Positions 53,313 to 62,752 are shown, counted from the first letter of the stretch. The stretch: DNA of 64,000 bases from Devosia lacusdianchii (GCF_022429625.1 NZ_CP092483.1:682001-746000), one strand, 5' to 3'. The notes: generated from the letters alone by a model not told the origin. Numbers and translations are program-made.

Positions 53313-54280
53313 GCATTTCGATGGGGACGGAGATCCGGGCAGCCGCCACCGATCGACTGGTCACCGTCACGCTCGACCCCAACACCATCACCTCGATCAA
53401 TCCGGACGAGGTGCATGAATGGCGCATCGCCATCTATGACCTCCTGGAAGACAACAGCTTCCGCCCCGCACGCGTCACCGCCAAGGGCCCGTTCGCGCTG
53501 CACATGTCGATCACTGGCAATTCCATCGTGCTCGATGTGCGCCACCCCGAGACCTTCCAGCCCATCGCCGCGCACTATCTGTCGCTGACCCCGTTCCGCC
53601 GGCTGATCCGCGACTATTTCCGCATCCGCGACGCCTATTACGAAGCCATCCGCTCGGCCCAGCCGTTTCAGATCGAAACCGTCGACATGGCGCGCCGCGG
53701 CATGCACAACGAGGCGGCCGAGCTGTTGCGCACCCGCCTCGACAACAAACTGATCATCGATCTCAACACTGCGCGGCGCTTGTTCACCCTTATCTGCGCT
53801 GTACAGCCCTATGCCAGCCGCATCGACGAATCCAAGAGCGAGCTGCCCACGGTTCTCTTCGTCTGCTCGATGAACTCCGTCCGCTCGCCCATTGCCGCGG
53901 CGCTCGCCCGCCAGGCCTTTCCCGGCCGTGTCATTGCCCGCTCGGTCGGCGTCAATGGCGGCAAGGCAGACCAGTTCGTCTACGAGGTGATGGAGGAGGT
54001 CGGCATTGATATGAGCGTCCATACGCCCCATATCTTGGACGAGCTCGTCGCCAATCGCTTCGACCTCGTCATCACCCTCTCCGACGACGCCCCCGAAGCC
54101 GTGGCCCGCAAGGGTCTCGAGGCCGGCGCGGTCGAATCGTGGCAGGTGGCTGATCCCTCGCTGGTCGAGGGCAATCGCGACGTGGTTCTGGCGGCCTATC
54201 GTGAGCTGCGTGACAGCTTGCGCAAGCGCGTGCGCGAACGCTTGGAACCACTGGTTTCCGGTGGTTCACAAATCCATTGA
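53309..54280 (+). CDS. Fused UPF0262 domain and low-molecular-weight phosphotyrosine phosphatase domain
   Basis: 323 residues in one uninterrupted frame. Residues of about 8-165 are a complete UPF0262 domain (VTVTLDPNTITSINPDEVHE, NKLIIDLNTARRLFTLIC). After a linker of about 15 residues (VQPYASRIDESKSELP) comes a low-molecular-weight phosphatase domain: P-loop VLFVCSMNSVRSPI with C186-x5-R192, and the general-acid loop VADPSLVEG. In related genomes these are usually two adjacent genes. It starts at GTG 53309 (coupled to hisD) or ATG 53321. Substrate unknown; the second domain could dephosphorylate protein tyrosine or arginine. Confidence 0.85.
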   Translation: MSISMGTEIRAAATDRLVTVTLDPNTITSINPDEVHEWRIAIYDLLEDNSFRPARVTAKGPFALHMSITGNSIVLDVRHPETFQPIAAHYLSLTPFRRLIRDYFRIRDAYYEAIRSAQPFQIETVDMARRGMHNEAAELLRTRLDNKLIIDLNTARRLFTLICAVQPYASRIDESKSELPTVLFVCSMNSVRSPIAAALARQAFPGRVIARSVGVNGGKADQFVYEVMEEVGIDMSVHTPHILDELVANRFDLVITLSDDAPEAVARKGLEAGAVESWQVADPSLVEGNRDVVLAAYRELRDSLRKRVRERLEPLVSGGSQIH

Positions 54281-54355
54281 ATTGAAGTAGGTAAGGGCCA
54301 CTTTCCGACCCGTGGCCGGCGAGCTATGCCCCTATGGGTCTTATCAGGAGATAGT

Positions 54356-54574
54356 ATGGCGAAGGAAGAAGTGCTCGAATTTCCGGGCGTGGTGACTGAA
54401 TTGCTCCCCAATGCGACGTTCCGCGTCAAGTTGGAAAACGAGCACGAAATCATCGCCCACACCGCTGGCCGCATGCGCAAGAACCGCATCCGCGTGCTGG
54501 CTGGCGACAAGGTCCTGTGCGAAATGACGCCCTATGACCTGACCAAGGGCCGTATCACCTACCGCTTTAAGTAG
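54356..54574 (+). CDS. infA: Translation initiation factor IF-1
   Basis: 72 residues, the canonical length. A single OB fold: [60 protein letters not shown] and a final RFK. It binds the ribosomal A site of the 30S subunit during initiation. ATG 54356 has CAGGAG upstream. Its place between the UPF0262/phosphatase gene and maf is the Rhizobiales order. Confidence 0.97.
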   Translation: MAKEEVLEFPGVVTELLPNATFRVKLENEHEIIAHTAGRMRKNRIRVLAGDKVLCEMTPYDLTKGRITYRFK

Positions 54575-54687
54575 GTTTGGCGCGACCGCCCGAAGGGTGG
54601 TCAAAACGATCCAGTGGATCGTTTTGAGCGACGAACGCCCTGAGCTATGCGAAGGGCCGTATTTGCAGCAGGGAGTCCCGCATAATT

Positions 54688-55326
54688 ATGGCCAGCCGTC
54701 CGGATTTGATCCTGGCCTCCGCCTCGCCGCGTCGGCTTGCTCTGCTGAACCAGATCGGCATCGAGCCCGAACATCTTGTGCCGGCGCATGTCGACGAAAC
54801 GCCCGAAAAGGGCGAACTTCCGCGCAAGCTCGCCGTCCGTCTGGCCGACCTCAAGGCACTGACCGCTCAGCACAAGGCCCGTTCCGCCGGCTTTGGCAAC
54901 GGAGCATTGGTCCTGGGCGCCGATACGGTTGTCGCCGTGGGCCGTCGCATCCTGCCCAAGGCCGAGACCATGGAAGAGGCCACCGATTGCCTCCGCCTGC
55001 TGTCTGGCCGCGCCCATCGCGTCTTTACCGCGTTGACACTGCTCACCCCCTCCGGCGCCAAGCGCCAGCGGCTGGTCGAAACCCGGGTTCGCTTCAAACG
55101 GCTGTCCACTCGTGAAATGGAAGCTTACCTCGCCAGCGCCGAATGGCGCGACAAGGCTGGTGGTTACGCCATCCAGGGCATAGCTGGCGCCTTTGTCGCC
55201 AAGCTTTCAGGCTCCTATTCCGGCGTTGTCGGCCTGCCCCTGCTCGAAACCGCAGCGCTGCTGGCCGGTGAAGGCTACCCCGTGCATTTCAACTGGCTCA
55301 ACCAGTCCACCCTGTCGGGCGTCTGA
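54688..55326 (+). CDS. maf: Maf-family nucleoside triphosphate pyrophosphatase
   Basis: 212 residues. The motif [20 protein letters not shown] (Ser and Arg-Arg for phosphate binding) is at residues 8-27, GADTVVAV carries the catalytic Asp, [17 protein letters not shown] and [13 protein letters not shown] complete the active site. It hydrolyses non-canonical or methylated nucleoside triphosphates to monophosphates, a house-cleaning role. The stop overlaps the yacG start by one base (TGATG). Confidence 0.92.
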   Translation: MASRPDLILASASPRRLALLNQIGIEPEHLVPAHVDETPEKGELPRKLAVRLADLKALTAQHKARSAGFGNGALVLGADTVVAVGRRILPKAETMEEATDCLRLLSGRAHRVFTALTLLTPSGAKRQRLVETRVRFKRLSTREMEAYLASAEWRDKAGGYAIQGIAGAFVAKLSGSYSGVVGLPLLETAALLAGEGYPVHFNWLNQSTLSGV

Positions 55327-55523
55327 TGCCGTCAACCAAAAAGTGCCCGATCTGCGGCAAGCCTGCTGTCGAGGCCTATAAACCCTTCTGCTCCAAGCGC
55401 TGCGCCGATGTCGATCTCAACCGCTGGCTCACCGGCGGCTACGTCATCCCCGCCCGCGACGACGAGCCCCTCGGCGACAACGACAATTCTATCCCCGGCG
55501 CTGACGAAGACGACAACATCTAG
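55326..55523 (+). CDS. yacG: DNA gyrase inhibitor YacG
   Basis: 65 residues with a four-cysteine zinc site, CPICGKP (Cys7, Cys10) and [15 protein letters not shown] (Cys22, Cys26), exactly as in YacG. The acidic C-terminal tail is typical. It binds GyrB and lowers gyrase activity in E. coli. It is translationally coupled to maf. Confidence 0.92.
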   Translation: MPSTKKCPICGKPAVEAYKPFCSKRCADVDLNRWLTGGYVIPARDDEPLGDNDNSIPGADEDDNI

Positions 55524-55555
55524 GGCTAGCGCAATCTATTAGCATTCACCGCGCT

Positions 55556-55576
55556 CCCTCGGGCTTGACCCGAGGG
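55556..55576. repeat. Half copy of the palindromic element
   Basis: CCCTCGGG-CTTGA-CCCGAGGG, identical to one arm core of the elements at 7454 and 50987. The rest of the 297-base gap before tRNA-Phe shows no gene. Confidence 0.85.
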
Positions 55577-55820
55577 CCACTTTCAACACGGCACAAGCGG
55601 CGAGCAGGGGCTGGACCAAGCCTTGGGAAGCGCAGGTGCGAGTAGCTCACACGGGAAGCGCCTGCCAAGGCCCCTGACGCGCCTCCCGAGCCCGGCGACG
55701 AACGAACCGGGCGCCCCAGCGTCAAACTCCTTTTCCACAAGCCCTTTTCCTGCTTGCGTGCCCAAAACCCATCCCCTATAAGGCCGATGGCTTTGAGCCG
55801 GGCGGACCCTTCCGCCCCTT

Positions 55821-55896
55821 GCCCGGGTAGCTCAGTTGGTAGAGCAGCGGATTGAAAATCCGCGTGTCACTGGTTCGATTCCGGTCCCGGGCACCA
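55821..55896 (+). tRNA. tRNA-Phe (GAA anticodon)
   Basis: 76 bases with encoded CCA. Acceptor GCCCGGG/CCCGGGC, D-arm GCTCAGTTGGTAGAGC, anticodon stem GCGGA/TCCGC with loop TTGAAAA, T-arm ACTGG TTCGATT CCGGT. Confidence 0.97.
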
Positions 55897-55943
55897 TTTC
55901 CCAATCGCCATATTGGTTTAGCGGTCGCGAGACCCGTTTCTGC

Positions 55944-56564
55944 CTATCCCATGGGCCTCTGATTGGAGGGCGCGAGAACGGGACCCGTCAGGCGCCCGAA
56001 CTTTTGTGCACCTATCAGCGCCTGCCGGCTGACATCGAAGTACGCCGGCAGCCAGGCTTCGCCGTCAATGTCTATTGGATCGCCGTGTACACTGACGTTC
56101 CAGCCCATGCGCTTCCAGATTGCGAGCCACTTGGCGTCCTGAATGCCGCCGACCTGCGGGTAGCTCCGATCGAGGCAATATTCCATCACCGCTGCGCAAC
56201 ATTGTGCCTTGAGAACGAGCCCTGCGCCCTCGCGACGACTAGGCACGACGAAACCTCGTGTCCATTCGACCACGAAGGGATCTCTGGGCAATGGTAACAG
56301 ATTGCAGCTATTTGGGAATCGTTCGCTGAGCAGGTGCGGCAAGTGGGTCGGCACAAGGCGAGAGCCTGCTACGATGCCAGAATCGTCGGAGACGATCAGG
56401 TATGCCGCGTCTGGGGTATCGAACGGGTCGATCTCGAGCCGGTCTGCTGAAACCGGAACCCACGCCAACTCCTCGGCGTAAACGACGTGCCTGGCGCGGA
56501 AGAGCGCCTCCATTTCCGGACGAAACAGGTATTCGTTGGCTTTGGTGACGAAGTTGAACTGCAT
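55944..56564 (-). CDS. LuxI-family acyl-homoserine-lactone synthase
   Basis: 206 residues. It makes N-acyl-homoserine lactones from S-adenosylmethionine and acyl carrier. All the invariant residues can be found: Arg25, Tyr29 (usually Phe) and Trp35 in RARHVVYAEELAW, Asp46 and Asp49 in LEIDPFDTPDA, Arg69 in GSRLVPTHLPH, Glu100 and Arg103 in VVEWTRGF. The C-terminal acyl-binding half is divergent. It is convergent with tRNA-Phe, 47 bases away, and no LuxR gene lies within the window on either side. The upstream 74 bases show no obvious lux-box palindrome. Confidence 0.87.
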   Translation of the reverse strand: MQFNFVTKANEYLFRPEMEALFRARHVVYAEELAWVPVSADRLEIDPFDTPDAAYLIVSDDSGIVAGSRLVPTHLPHLLSERFPNSCNLLPLPRDPFVVEWTRGFVVPSRREGAGLVLKAQCCAAVMEYCLDRSYPQVGGIQDAKWLAIWKRMGWNVSVHGDPIDIDGEAWLPAYFDVSRQALIGAQKFGRLTGPVLAPSNQRPMG

Positions 56565-56638
56565 CGGTGCCTCCCTTGGTTGAACAGGGATACACCTTCC
56601 GTCACATCAAGCAGAAGCGCCGCTGCGCCTGCCGCGAG

Positions 56639-59188
56639 CTACATGTCGCGCAGCAATCGCGCTGGTCTTGCCGACGCGGCGCCGACGATAGTCATGGCGC
56701 CCAGCAGGGCCGTTATCACCACGGCGACGGCCAGCACTACCAGCATTATGTCGGCCTCGAAGGCGAAGGCCACGTCCAGCATCACCAGGCCGACCATCCA
56801 CGCCACGCCCATCCCCAGCATCGCTGCAGGGGTGGCGGCTAGCAAGGCCAGGATGAAATACTGGACGAAGGCCGTTGCCAGCAATTCGCCGCGCGTGGCC
56901 CCCAGCACCTTGCAGATGACCGTGTCGGCTTCGCGCTGGCGTCGGCCTGTCGCGAGACTGCCCATGAGCACTAGCAGCCCATTGCCGACGGCCAGCCCGC
57001 CGACAAGCAGGGCCGCGAGCGACAATTGGCTGAGCGCGTCGGTGATTTGCTCCAAAGTATCGCCGATCGCGACAAATCGGATGTCGGGTAACTCCAAAGC
57101 GAGGGCGCGTTCCACCGCCTCGTCCTGACCGGGCGCGGCTGTTACCGCGGCGAACAGCGTGGTTGGGAACGGGTCCAGCACGCCGGGCGAAAATGTCGCC
57201 AGGAAGTCGATGCCGCCTTGCCACGAATAGTCCCGGAAGCTGGCGATCTCGGCGGTGACGGTTTCGCCGAAGATGGCAAAGGTCAGTGTATCGCCGACAT
57301 CCACCCCGAGCCCCGACCGCAGGCTCTGGTGCAGCGATACCAGGCCTGGACCGGCATAGTCGGTCGGCCACCATTCGCCGGCGACCAGCTTGGACGATGC
57401 CGGCATTTCCGAGCGGAAGGTCAGCGGCACCTCACCCGAGAGCAGGAATGTCGCCTCGGGCCCCCGCGTGCGAATGCTGGCTGCCGCCATGCCGTTGATC
57501 TCGGTCAGCGCGCCGCGCAGCATCGGGGTAGCGACAAACCGGGCAATGTCCTGGTCGGCGCCCGACATGGCGCCAAGTGTATCGACCTCGTCGGGAAAAA
57601 GATCGGAGGCCACAAAGGTGGGCACGTCGAACGACGAGGCTCCCAGGAACTCCTGGCGCAGATTGCCTTGCAGGACCAGCACGACGACAAGCATGGTCAA
57701 CGCCATGCCAGCCGCTACCACGACCGAGGCGGCATTCGAGCCGGTGCTGGCAATGGCCCGCAAGGCGTGACGGATAACGCGAGCAGGTGGCTCCGGCAAG
57801 TGCCGCAGCGCCCATTGCACACCGCCAATGAAAAGCTGAAAGACCAGAGCCGCCAATGCACTGGCCACCGCGAAAGCCGCGACCAGCACAACGTCGTCCG
57901 TCATCGCCACTGCCAGCAGCAGGAAGGCCGCGAGAATGATCAGCAAAGGCAGCACTTGCCAGGAGGCCAACAGCACCCTCCAGTCGGTCGGTGCAGCGGC
58001 GAGGCCCTTGGCGCGGAACAGGTGAACGGGCCGGATGGCCTGCGCCTGTTGCAGCGGCAAATAGGCAAACCCGAATGCGGTCGCAAAGCCGGCTCCTGCC
58101 GCCACCAGCAGCGGCTGAAGATGGAGAGCGGGCTTCAGACCAATGCCGACGGCCTCTCCGACAAGCGGCAGGATGAAATAGGCCACCGCTCCGCCGACCA
58201 ACACACCGCCACCAACCCCGATAAGGGCCAGCGCAGCGACCTGGGCGAAGAAGTGCAGGAACACCCGCCAGTATTCGGCGCCCATGCTGCGCAGGATGGC
58301 GATAACGTTGGCACGTTCGGCAATGTAGGCCTGCATACCGGCCCACACGCTCACACCGCCGATCAGTAGCGAACCCAGACCGACAATGACCAGGAAGCGC
58401 ATGAACAGATCGTAGTACCGCACCATCGGCCCCAGGCCATCGCGGGCCGAGCGAATTGTCCAGCCGCTGCTGGCGAACCGCGCTTCCAGCGCAGACCTGG
58501 CACTATCGGCGTCCTGTCCATCAAGGAGGATCTTGTAGCGGAACCAGCTACCCAGTCCCGGCAAGGGCGAGGTGCGGTCCGAGACGGTGGCAAAGCCATC
58601 CAGCGTGATGAGCGTCGTCAGGCCAAGTCGGAAGCCGCGCACCGGTGCGTCGGGCAGTTTGGCCAGAGTGCCGCGGGCTTCAAATGTCGTTCCGCCAAGC
58701 TGAAATTCGTCGCCAATGGCGATGCCAAGCTGGTCGAGCATCACGGGGTCGACCAGGGCTCCCGGCACGCCTTCGCGCTCGCCGAGAAAACTGTCGAGCG
58801 CTTCGTTGGCCGGCATTTGTGCGCTCCGCACGGCGCCGAGCAGCGGGTATGTGTCACCAATGGCCGCCAGATCGACGAAAGCGTCGCCGGTCACCGATTG
58901 CGCCCGCAGATTGGTGTCGACCACCGCCGCGACGGCGCCGAACGCGGACATGATCTGCATTTCCTCGGGCGTCGCTGGCCGGTCCGCCCGTGACAGCTCG
59001 AGGTCGCCGCCCATGAGCTCTGCCGCGCCGGCTTCAACCGCAGTGGCGACGCTTGTCCCCACCGAGCTCACGCCCGCGATCAGCGCGGTGCCGAATGCGA
59101 GGCAGACCACCAGCAGCACAAGGCGGCGTATGTCGCCGCGCAGATCCAGTAGCCCGATACGAATGGTCGCCCACACCGCGCGGATCAC
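56639..59188 (-). CDS. FtsX-type ABC transporter permease (YbbP-like)
   Basis: 849 residues. TM1 is near the N-terminus (LVLLVVCLAFGTALIAG), then a large periplasmic domain, a cluster of TMs around residues of about 260-480 (including VIVGLGSLLIGGVSVWAGMQ), a second periplasmic domain and a final set of three TMs. Two FtsX domains are present, the first followed by YIAERANVIAILRSMGAEYW and the second by RQREADTVICKVLGATRGEL. This double-FtsX layout is that of YbbP, probably extracting a lipid or lipoprotein-type substrate from the inner membrane. It overlaps the ATPase gene by 4 bases. Confidence 0.88.
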   Translation of the reverse strand: MIRAVWATIRIGLLDLRGDIRRLVLLVVCLAFGTALIAGVSSVGTSVATAVEAGAAELMGGDLELSRADRPATPEEMQIMSAFGAVAAVVDTNLRAQSVTGDAFVDLAAIGDTYPLLGAVRSAQMPANEALDSFLGEREGVPGALVDPVMLDQLGIAIGDEFQLGGTTFEARGTLAKLPDAPVRGFRLGLTTLITLDGFATVSDRTSPLPGLGSWFRYKILLDGQDADSARSALEARFASSGWTIRSARDGLGPMVRYYDLFMRFLVIVGLGSLLIGGVSVWAGMQAYIAERANVIAILRSMGAEYWRVFLHFFAQVAALALIGVGGGVLVGGAVAYFILPLVGEAVGIGLKPALHLQPLLVAAGAGFATAFGFAYLPLQQAQAIRPVHLFRAKGLAAAPTDWRVLLASWQVLPLLIILAAFLLLAVAMTDDVVLVAAFAVASALAALVFQLFIGGVQWALRHLPEPPARVIRHALRAIASTGSNAASVVVAAGMALTMLVVVLVLQGNLRQEFLGASSFDVPTFVASDLFPDEVDTLGAMSGADQDIARFVATPMLRGALTEINGMAAASIRTRGPEATFLLSGEVPLTFRSEMPASSKLVAGEWWPTDYAGPGLVSLHQSLRSGLGVDVGDTLTFAIFGETVTAEIASFRDYSWQGGIDFLATFSPGVLDPFPTTLFAAVTAAPGQDEAVERALALELPDIRFVAIGDTLEQITDALSQLSLAALLVGGLAVGNGLLVLMGSLATGRRQREADTVICKVLGATRGELLATAFVQYFILALLAATPAAMLGMGVAWMVGLVMLDVAFAFEADIMLVVLAVAVVITALLGAMTIVGAASARPARLLRDM

Positions 59189-59904
59189 AGTACCGCCGCA
59201 GCTTCGGTCAATTCACCCTGCATCATGGTCAGCACCCTGTCGGCGCGCGACGCCAGGCCGGGATCGTGTGTGATCATGACCACAGCGGTCTTACGCTTGC
59301 GCGCCAGGTCGAACATCAGGTCCATCACCATCGCACCGGTCTCCTGGTCCAGATTGCCGGTTGGCTCGTCGGCCAGCAACAATGGTGGATTGGTGACCAT
59401 GGCGCGGGCGAGGCCCACGCGCTGCTGTTCGCCGCCCGACAGGGCCGTCGGCCGATGATCGAGGCGCTTCCCCAGACCCACGGCGGCAAGAGCATCGGCG
59501 GCAGCCGCCCTGATCTCCTTCATGGTTAGTTCGGGAGAGGCGATTTCGAGTGCCAGGGCAACGTTGTCGAGGGCCGTCAGTGATGGAATCAGATGGAAGC
59601 TCTGGAATACGATACCCAGCGATTTCCGACGGAAACGCGCGAGGCCATCCTCCCCCAGTTGCGACAAATCTTGCCCGCGAACGCTCACTCGGCCCGACGT
59701 CGCGCGCTCGAGGCCGGCCAACAGCATCAGGAACGAGGTCTTGCCACTACCCGAAGGGCCCACGATCGCGACGACCTCGGCAGGAGCCACACGCAGCGAC
59801 ACGCCCTTGAGGATATGAAGGGGCCGCGACGCCACATCGAGGCTATACGTCACATCCACGGCGTCGATGATCCGATCGCCGTCATTGGCCGGTGAAAAGT
59901 CCAT
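59185..59904 (-). CDS. ABC transporter ATP-binding protein (YbbA/LolD-like)
   Basis: 239 residues. Walker A GPSGSGKTSFLMLLAGLE, Q-loop IVFQSFHLIPSLTAL, signature LSGGEQQRVGLARAM, Walker B LLLADEPTGNLDQETGAMV and switch ITHDPGLASRA. This is the MacB/LolD subfamily that works with FtsX-type permeases. The ATGA overlap with the YbbP-like gene marks a two-gene operon; the arylesterase gene (tesA) often found with this pair is absent. Confidence 0.9.
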   Translation of the reverse strand: MDFSPANDGDRIIDAVDVTYSLDVASRPLHILKGVSLRVAPAEVVAIVGPSGSGKTSFLMLLAGLERATSGRVSVRGQDLSQLGEDGLARFRRKSLGIVFQSFHLIPSLTALDNVALALEIASPELTMKEIRAAAADALAAVGLGKRLDHRPTALSGGEQQRVGLARAMVTNPPLLLADEPTGNLDQETGAMVMDLMFDLARKRKTAVVMITHDPGLASRADRVLTMMQGELTEAAAVL

Positions 59905-59974
59905 GTTCCCCCATTTCGACCTTATGGGTCGTGAGCCGATTTAGCCCCGGCATTAATATAGGTTCGTAGTCTGC

Positions 59975-60496
59975 CTATTGGGTAAATGGCACGGACGCTG
60001 TCAGCACATCGCCGGAATTATTGAACTCGACCTCGAAGTTCACGGTAATGCTGCCATCGGCGAGCAGAATCTGCGAACCGATCCGCACATCGCTGCCTGA
60101 GCGATCCTTCTGCTGTTCGCGAAGGTCGAAGGCAATTTGCTGTCCGGATAATCTGCCAATGGCCAGACCGGTGAACCCGGCATTGGAGCTCATGGCCGCC
60201 TCATATTGCTGGCGCGCCTCGTTGAAGGAGATAGTGCCGCTGATAGAGAGGTTGGCGCTGACGAGGCTGCAGCGCCCGGTATAGGTCACCTTGGTTTGAT
60301 TGCCCTTGGCGACGGAGAGGCGGCAGCGGAACGGCTCTGGTTGGTCACCACCGATCAGGGCGCTCTCGCCCTTCCAATCCCCGATATACGACGACAGGAT
60401 CGCCAGCTCGGTCTCGCCGGCCGACACGCTCACCGCGCTCAAGCCAATCGCCTGCGACAGGAGGCAGGCTACCAGTATTTTAGGAAAGGCTCTCAC
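59975..60496 (-). CDS. Secreted hypothetical protein
   Basis: 173 residues. The signal peptide is MRAFPKILVACLLSQAIGLS with cleavage after VSA near residue 26. The mature protein is beta rich with two cysteines (FRCRLSV, TGRCSLVS) likely forming a disulfide, and begins YIGDWKGESALIG, the 'G.W.G...' start seen in lipocalin-like and DUF1579-type proteins. I do not recognise a specific family. It is 70 bases upstream of the ABC ATPase gene on the same strand and may be co-transcribed as the exporter's periplasmic partner, which is inference. Confidence 0.65.
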   Translation of the reverse strand: MRAFPKILVACLLSQAIGLSAVSVSAGETELAILSSYIGDWKGESALIGGDQPEPFRCRLSVAKGNQTKVTYTGRCSLVSANLSISGTISFNEARQQYEAAMSSNAGFTGLAIGRLSGQQIAFDLREQQKDRSGSDVRIGSQILLADGSITVNFEVEFNNSGDVLTASVPFTQ

Positions 60497-60741
60497 GATA
60501 CTCGCCTGCTCATTACCCGATCCATTCGCTAAACTTATGCCGTCAAATAGTCTGCAATTCTAGAGTCTAGCCTATGCCCCTTCACAAAGTCCTGCGACAA
60601 GCGGCAAGAGAGACACAGGTCCGCTGTCAGCGTTACCTTGCCTAACAATTGGTCACCGGCTGACCTGCAAGTCCTTCCATCTTCCAAACCCGGCTTTCAT
60701 TCGCGCTGGCTATCCTCATGGGTAAGGGAAGGGCGGTCGAA

Positions 60742-62586
60742 ATGGTTGCAGGCGAAAGCGGCTTGTTATTGCGTCTTCAGACGGACGTTCTGGAGGCGGT
60801 GGCGTGCGGCGAGTCTCTGGTCGCTATCGCCGATTTGCTATGCAGGCGTGCTGAGGCATTAGCGCCTGAGGCCATTTGCTCCCTGCTGACCGTCGATAGC
60901 GAGGGGCACCTGCACCCCCTGGCCGCGCCGAGCCTGCCTCTGGCCTATTCGAGCGCCATTGAGGGACTTGCAGCGGGGCCGCAGGCCGGCTCCTGCGGCA
61001 CAGCGGCATTCCGCAACGAAGCGGTCATGGTCACCGATATCGCCAACGATCCGCTATGGGACGATTACCGGGTTCTGGCAGAGCCGCTGGGCCTGCGCGC
61101 CTGTTGGTCCAGCCCCATCCGCGACCAGCAAGGACGCGTCGTCGCCACCTTTGCCTTCTACTACCGCACCGGCCGCGGTCCCAGTGAGATGGAGCGCGCC
61201 ATCGTCGAGACCTGCGTCCGTCTTTGCGCCATCGCCATCGAGCATGAAGCGGCGCGGGAACGGAACTACCGCCTCGCCTATTTTGATGGCCTCACCGGAC
61301 TGCCCAACCGTGGGCATTTTGGCGATCTGTTGATCCGCAATATCGGCATGAACGAGCCCTTCGGCCTGCTGCTCGTCGATATCGATCATCTCAAGATCAT
61401 CAATGACACGATGGGCCAGGTCTATGGCGACATGCTCATCCGCGCCGTTGCCGAGCGCATCGCTGCGGCCGACACGGCCTTCACGGTCTGCCGGCTGGGC
61501 GGGGATGAATTCGCCGTGCTGGTGCCCGATTGCCGGACCGACAAGGCGCTCAGCGCTGCTGCGCGCCGCGTGTTGGGCGCCGTCGCGGGACTCATCCAGG
61601 CCGGCGAGCAAACCATCGATCCCCACATTACCATCGGCGGCGCCTTGTTCGGCCGCGATGGTGCCGATGGCGCGACACTGATGCAGAATGCGGATTTCGC
61701 TCTCAGCCACGCCAAGGATACGCGCCGCGGTGGCTACTATCACTTCACTCCGGGCCTGCGGACCTCGATGCTGGAGCGCGCCAGCATGGTACGGTCGGTG
61801 GACCTCGCCATGAGCGAGAACCGCATCGAGCCACATTACCAGCCGATCGTGCGGCTCGACACGGCCGAGATCGTTGGCCTCGAAGCACTGGCGCGCATGC
61901 GCATGCCTGACGGGCGCATTGCCTCAGCCGGCGAGTTTCACGCGGCGCTTGCCGATCCGCGCATAGCCTATCAACTCACCGGGCAGATGCTGGTGCAGAT
62001 CGCCGCCGACATTCGTCGCTGGCTCGATCTGGGCATCGATCTCCAGCACGTCGGAGTCAATGTCACCACCGGCGACTTCCAACGCGGCGACCTCGAGTCG
62101 CGCATCGTCGCTGCCTTCGACAAGGCCGGCGTGCCGCTCAAACACATCATCCTTGAGGTCAACGAGGCCGTTTATATGGGCGGCAGCGACCAGATGGTAC
62201 CGCGCGCTGTCGGGGCTCTGCGCAAGCGTGGCCTATTGGTCGCGCTCGATGATTTCGGCACCGGCTTCGCCTCGCTGACACATTTGCTCAGCTTCCCCGT
62301 CGACGTCATCAAGATCGACAAGTCCTTCGTCGACCGCCTCGAATCCGATGGCGCCAGCGACGCCATTGTCGGCTCCATCATCGATATCGCCCGCAAGCTG
62401 GATATGAAGCTGGTGGCCGAGGGCATCGAGACCGAGCAGCAGTCGCGCACGCTGGCTGGGCTTGGCTGCGTTCTGGGGCAGGGCTATCTCTTCGCGCGCC
62501 CGGCATCAGCCGACGACACCACCCGCTTGTTGAGTATGTTTGCGCAAAAGCCCGGTGCTCGCGCCGAGGCCCGCCGTACCGCCTGA
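60742..62586 (+). CDS. GAF-GGDEF-EAL cyclic-di-GMP signalling protein
   Basis: 614 residues. ATG 60742 has GGGAAGGG 8 bases upstream; ATG 60718 has none. A GAF sensor domain covers about residues 10-165 (with GSCGTAAFRNEAVMVTDIAN). GGDEF is intact (RLGGDEFAVLV, residues 253-257). No RxxD inhibitory site is seen in the five residues before it. The EAL domain has EALAR (Glu381), ILEVNEAVY, ALDDFGTGFASL, IDKSF and VAEGIETEQQ, so both synthase and phosphodiesterase sites look competent. There are no TM segments, so it should sense a small cytoplasmic ligand. It is transcribed alone. Confidence 0.92.
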   Translation: MVAGESGLLLRLQTDVLEAVACGESLVAIADLLCRRAEALAPEAICSLLTVDSEGHLHPLAAPSLPLAYSSAIEGLAAGPQAGSCGTAAFRNEAVMVTDIANDPLWDDYRVLAEPLGLRACWSSPIRDQQGRVVATFAFYYRTGRGPSEMERAIVETCVRLCAIAIEHEAARERNYRLAYFDGLTGLPNRGHFGDLLIRNIGMNEPFGLLLVDIDHLKIINDTMGQVYGDMLIRAVAERIAAADTAFTVCRLGGDEFAVLVPDCRTDKALSAAARRVLGAVAGLIQAGEQTIDPHITIGGALFGRDGADGATLMQNADFALSHAKDTRRGGYYHFTPGLRTSMLERASMVRSVDLAMSENRIEPHYQPIVRLDTAEIVGLEALARMRMPDGRIASAGEFHAALADPRIAYQLTGQMLVQIAADIRRWLDLGIDLQHVGVNVTTGDFQRGDLESRIVAAFDKAGVPLKHIILEVNEAVYMGGSDQMVPRAVGALRKRGLLVALDDFGTGFASLTHLLSFPVDVIKIDKSFVDRLESDGASDAIVGSIIDIARKLDMKLVAEGIETEQQSRTLAGLGCVLGQGYLFARPASADDTTRLLSMFAQKPGARAEARRTA

Positions 62587-62752
62587 ACGCCCGTTGCAAT
62601 TCCCTACGTGCTGGCGCAAGCTCAGTTGCGAAGTATCCAGCCCGACCAAAGTTGCACGGCGCCGATCGCTGGTGACAGGACGGTGACAGGGAGCGGCACT
62701 ATGGTCCCCGTCACGAACGCAAAGACGTTCCGGATATGACATGGGAGGACTT

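Noticed and set aside
55821..56638. Integrated genomic island starting at tRNA-Phe
   Set aside because: No integrase and no second copy of the tRNA 3' end were found in the window; the LuxI gene alone does not make an island.
57218..58369. 383-codon open frame antisense to the FtsX-type permease gene
   Set aside because: Low-complexity, Gln/Arg/His rich translation without domains; the sense frame is a clear permease.
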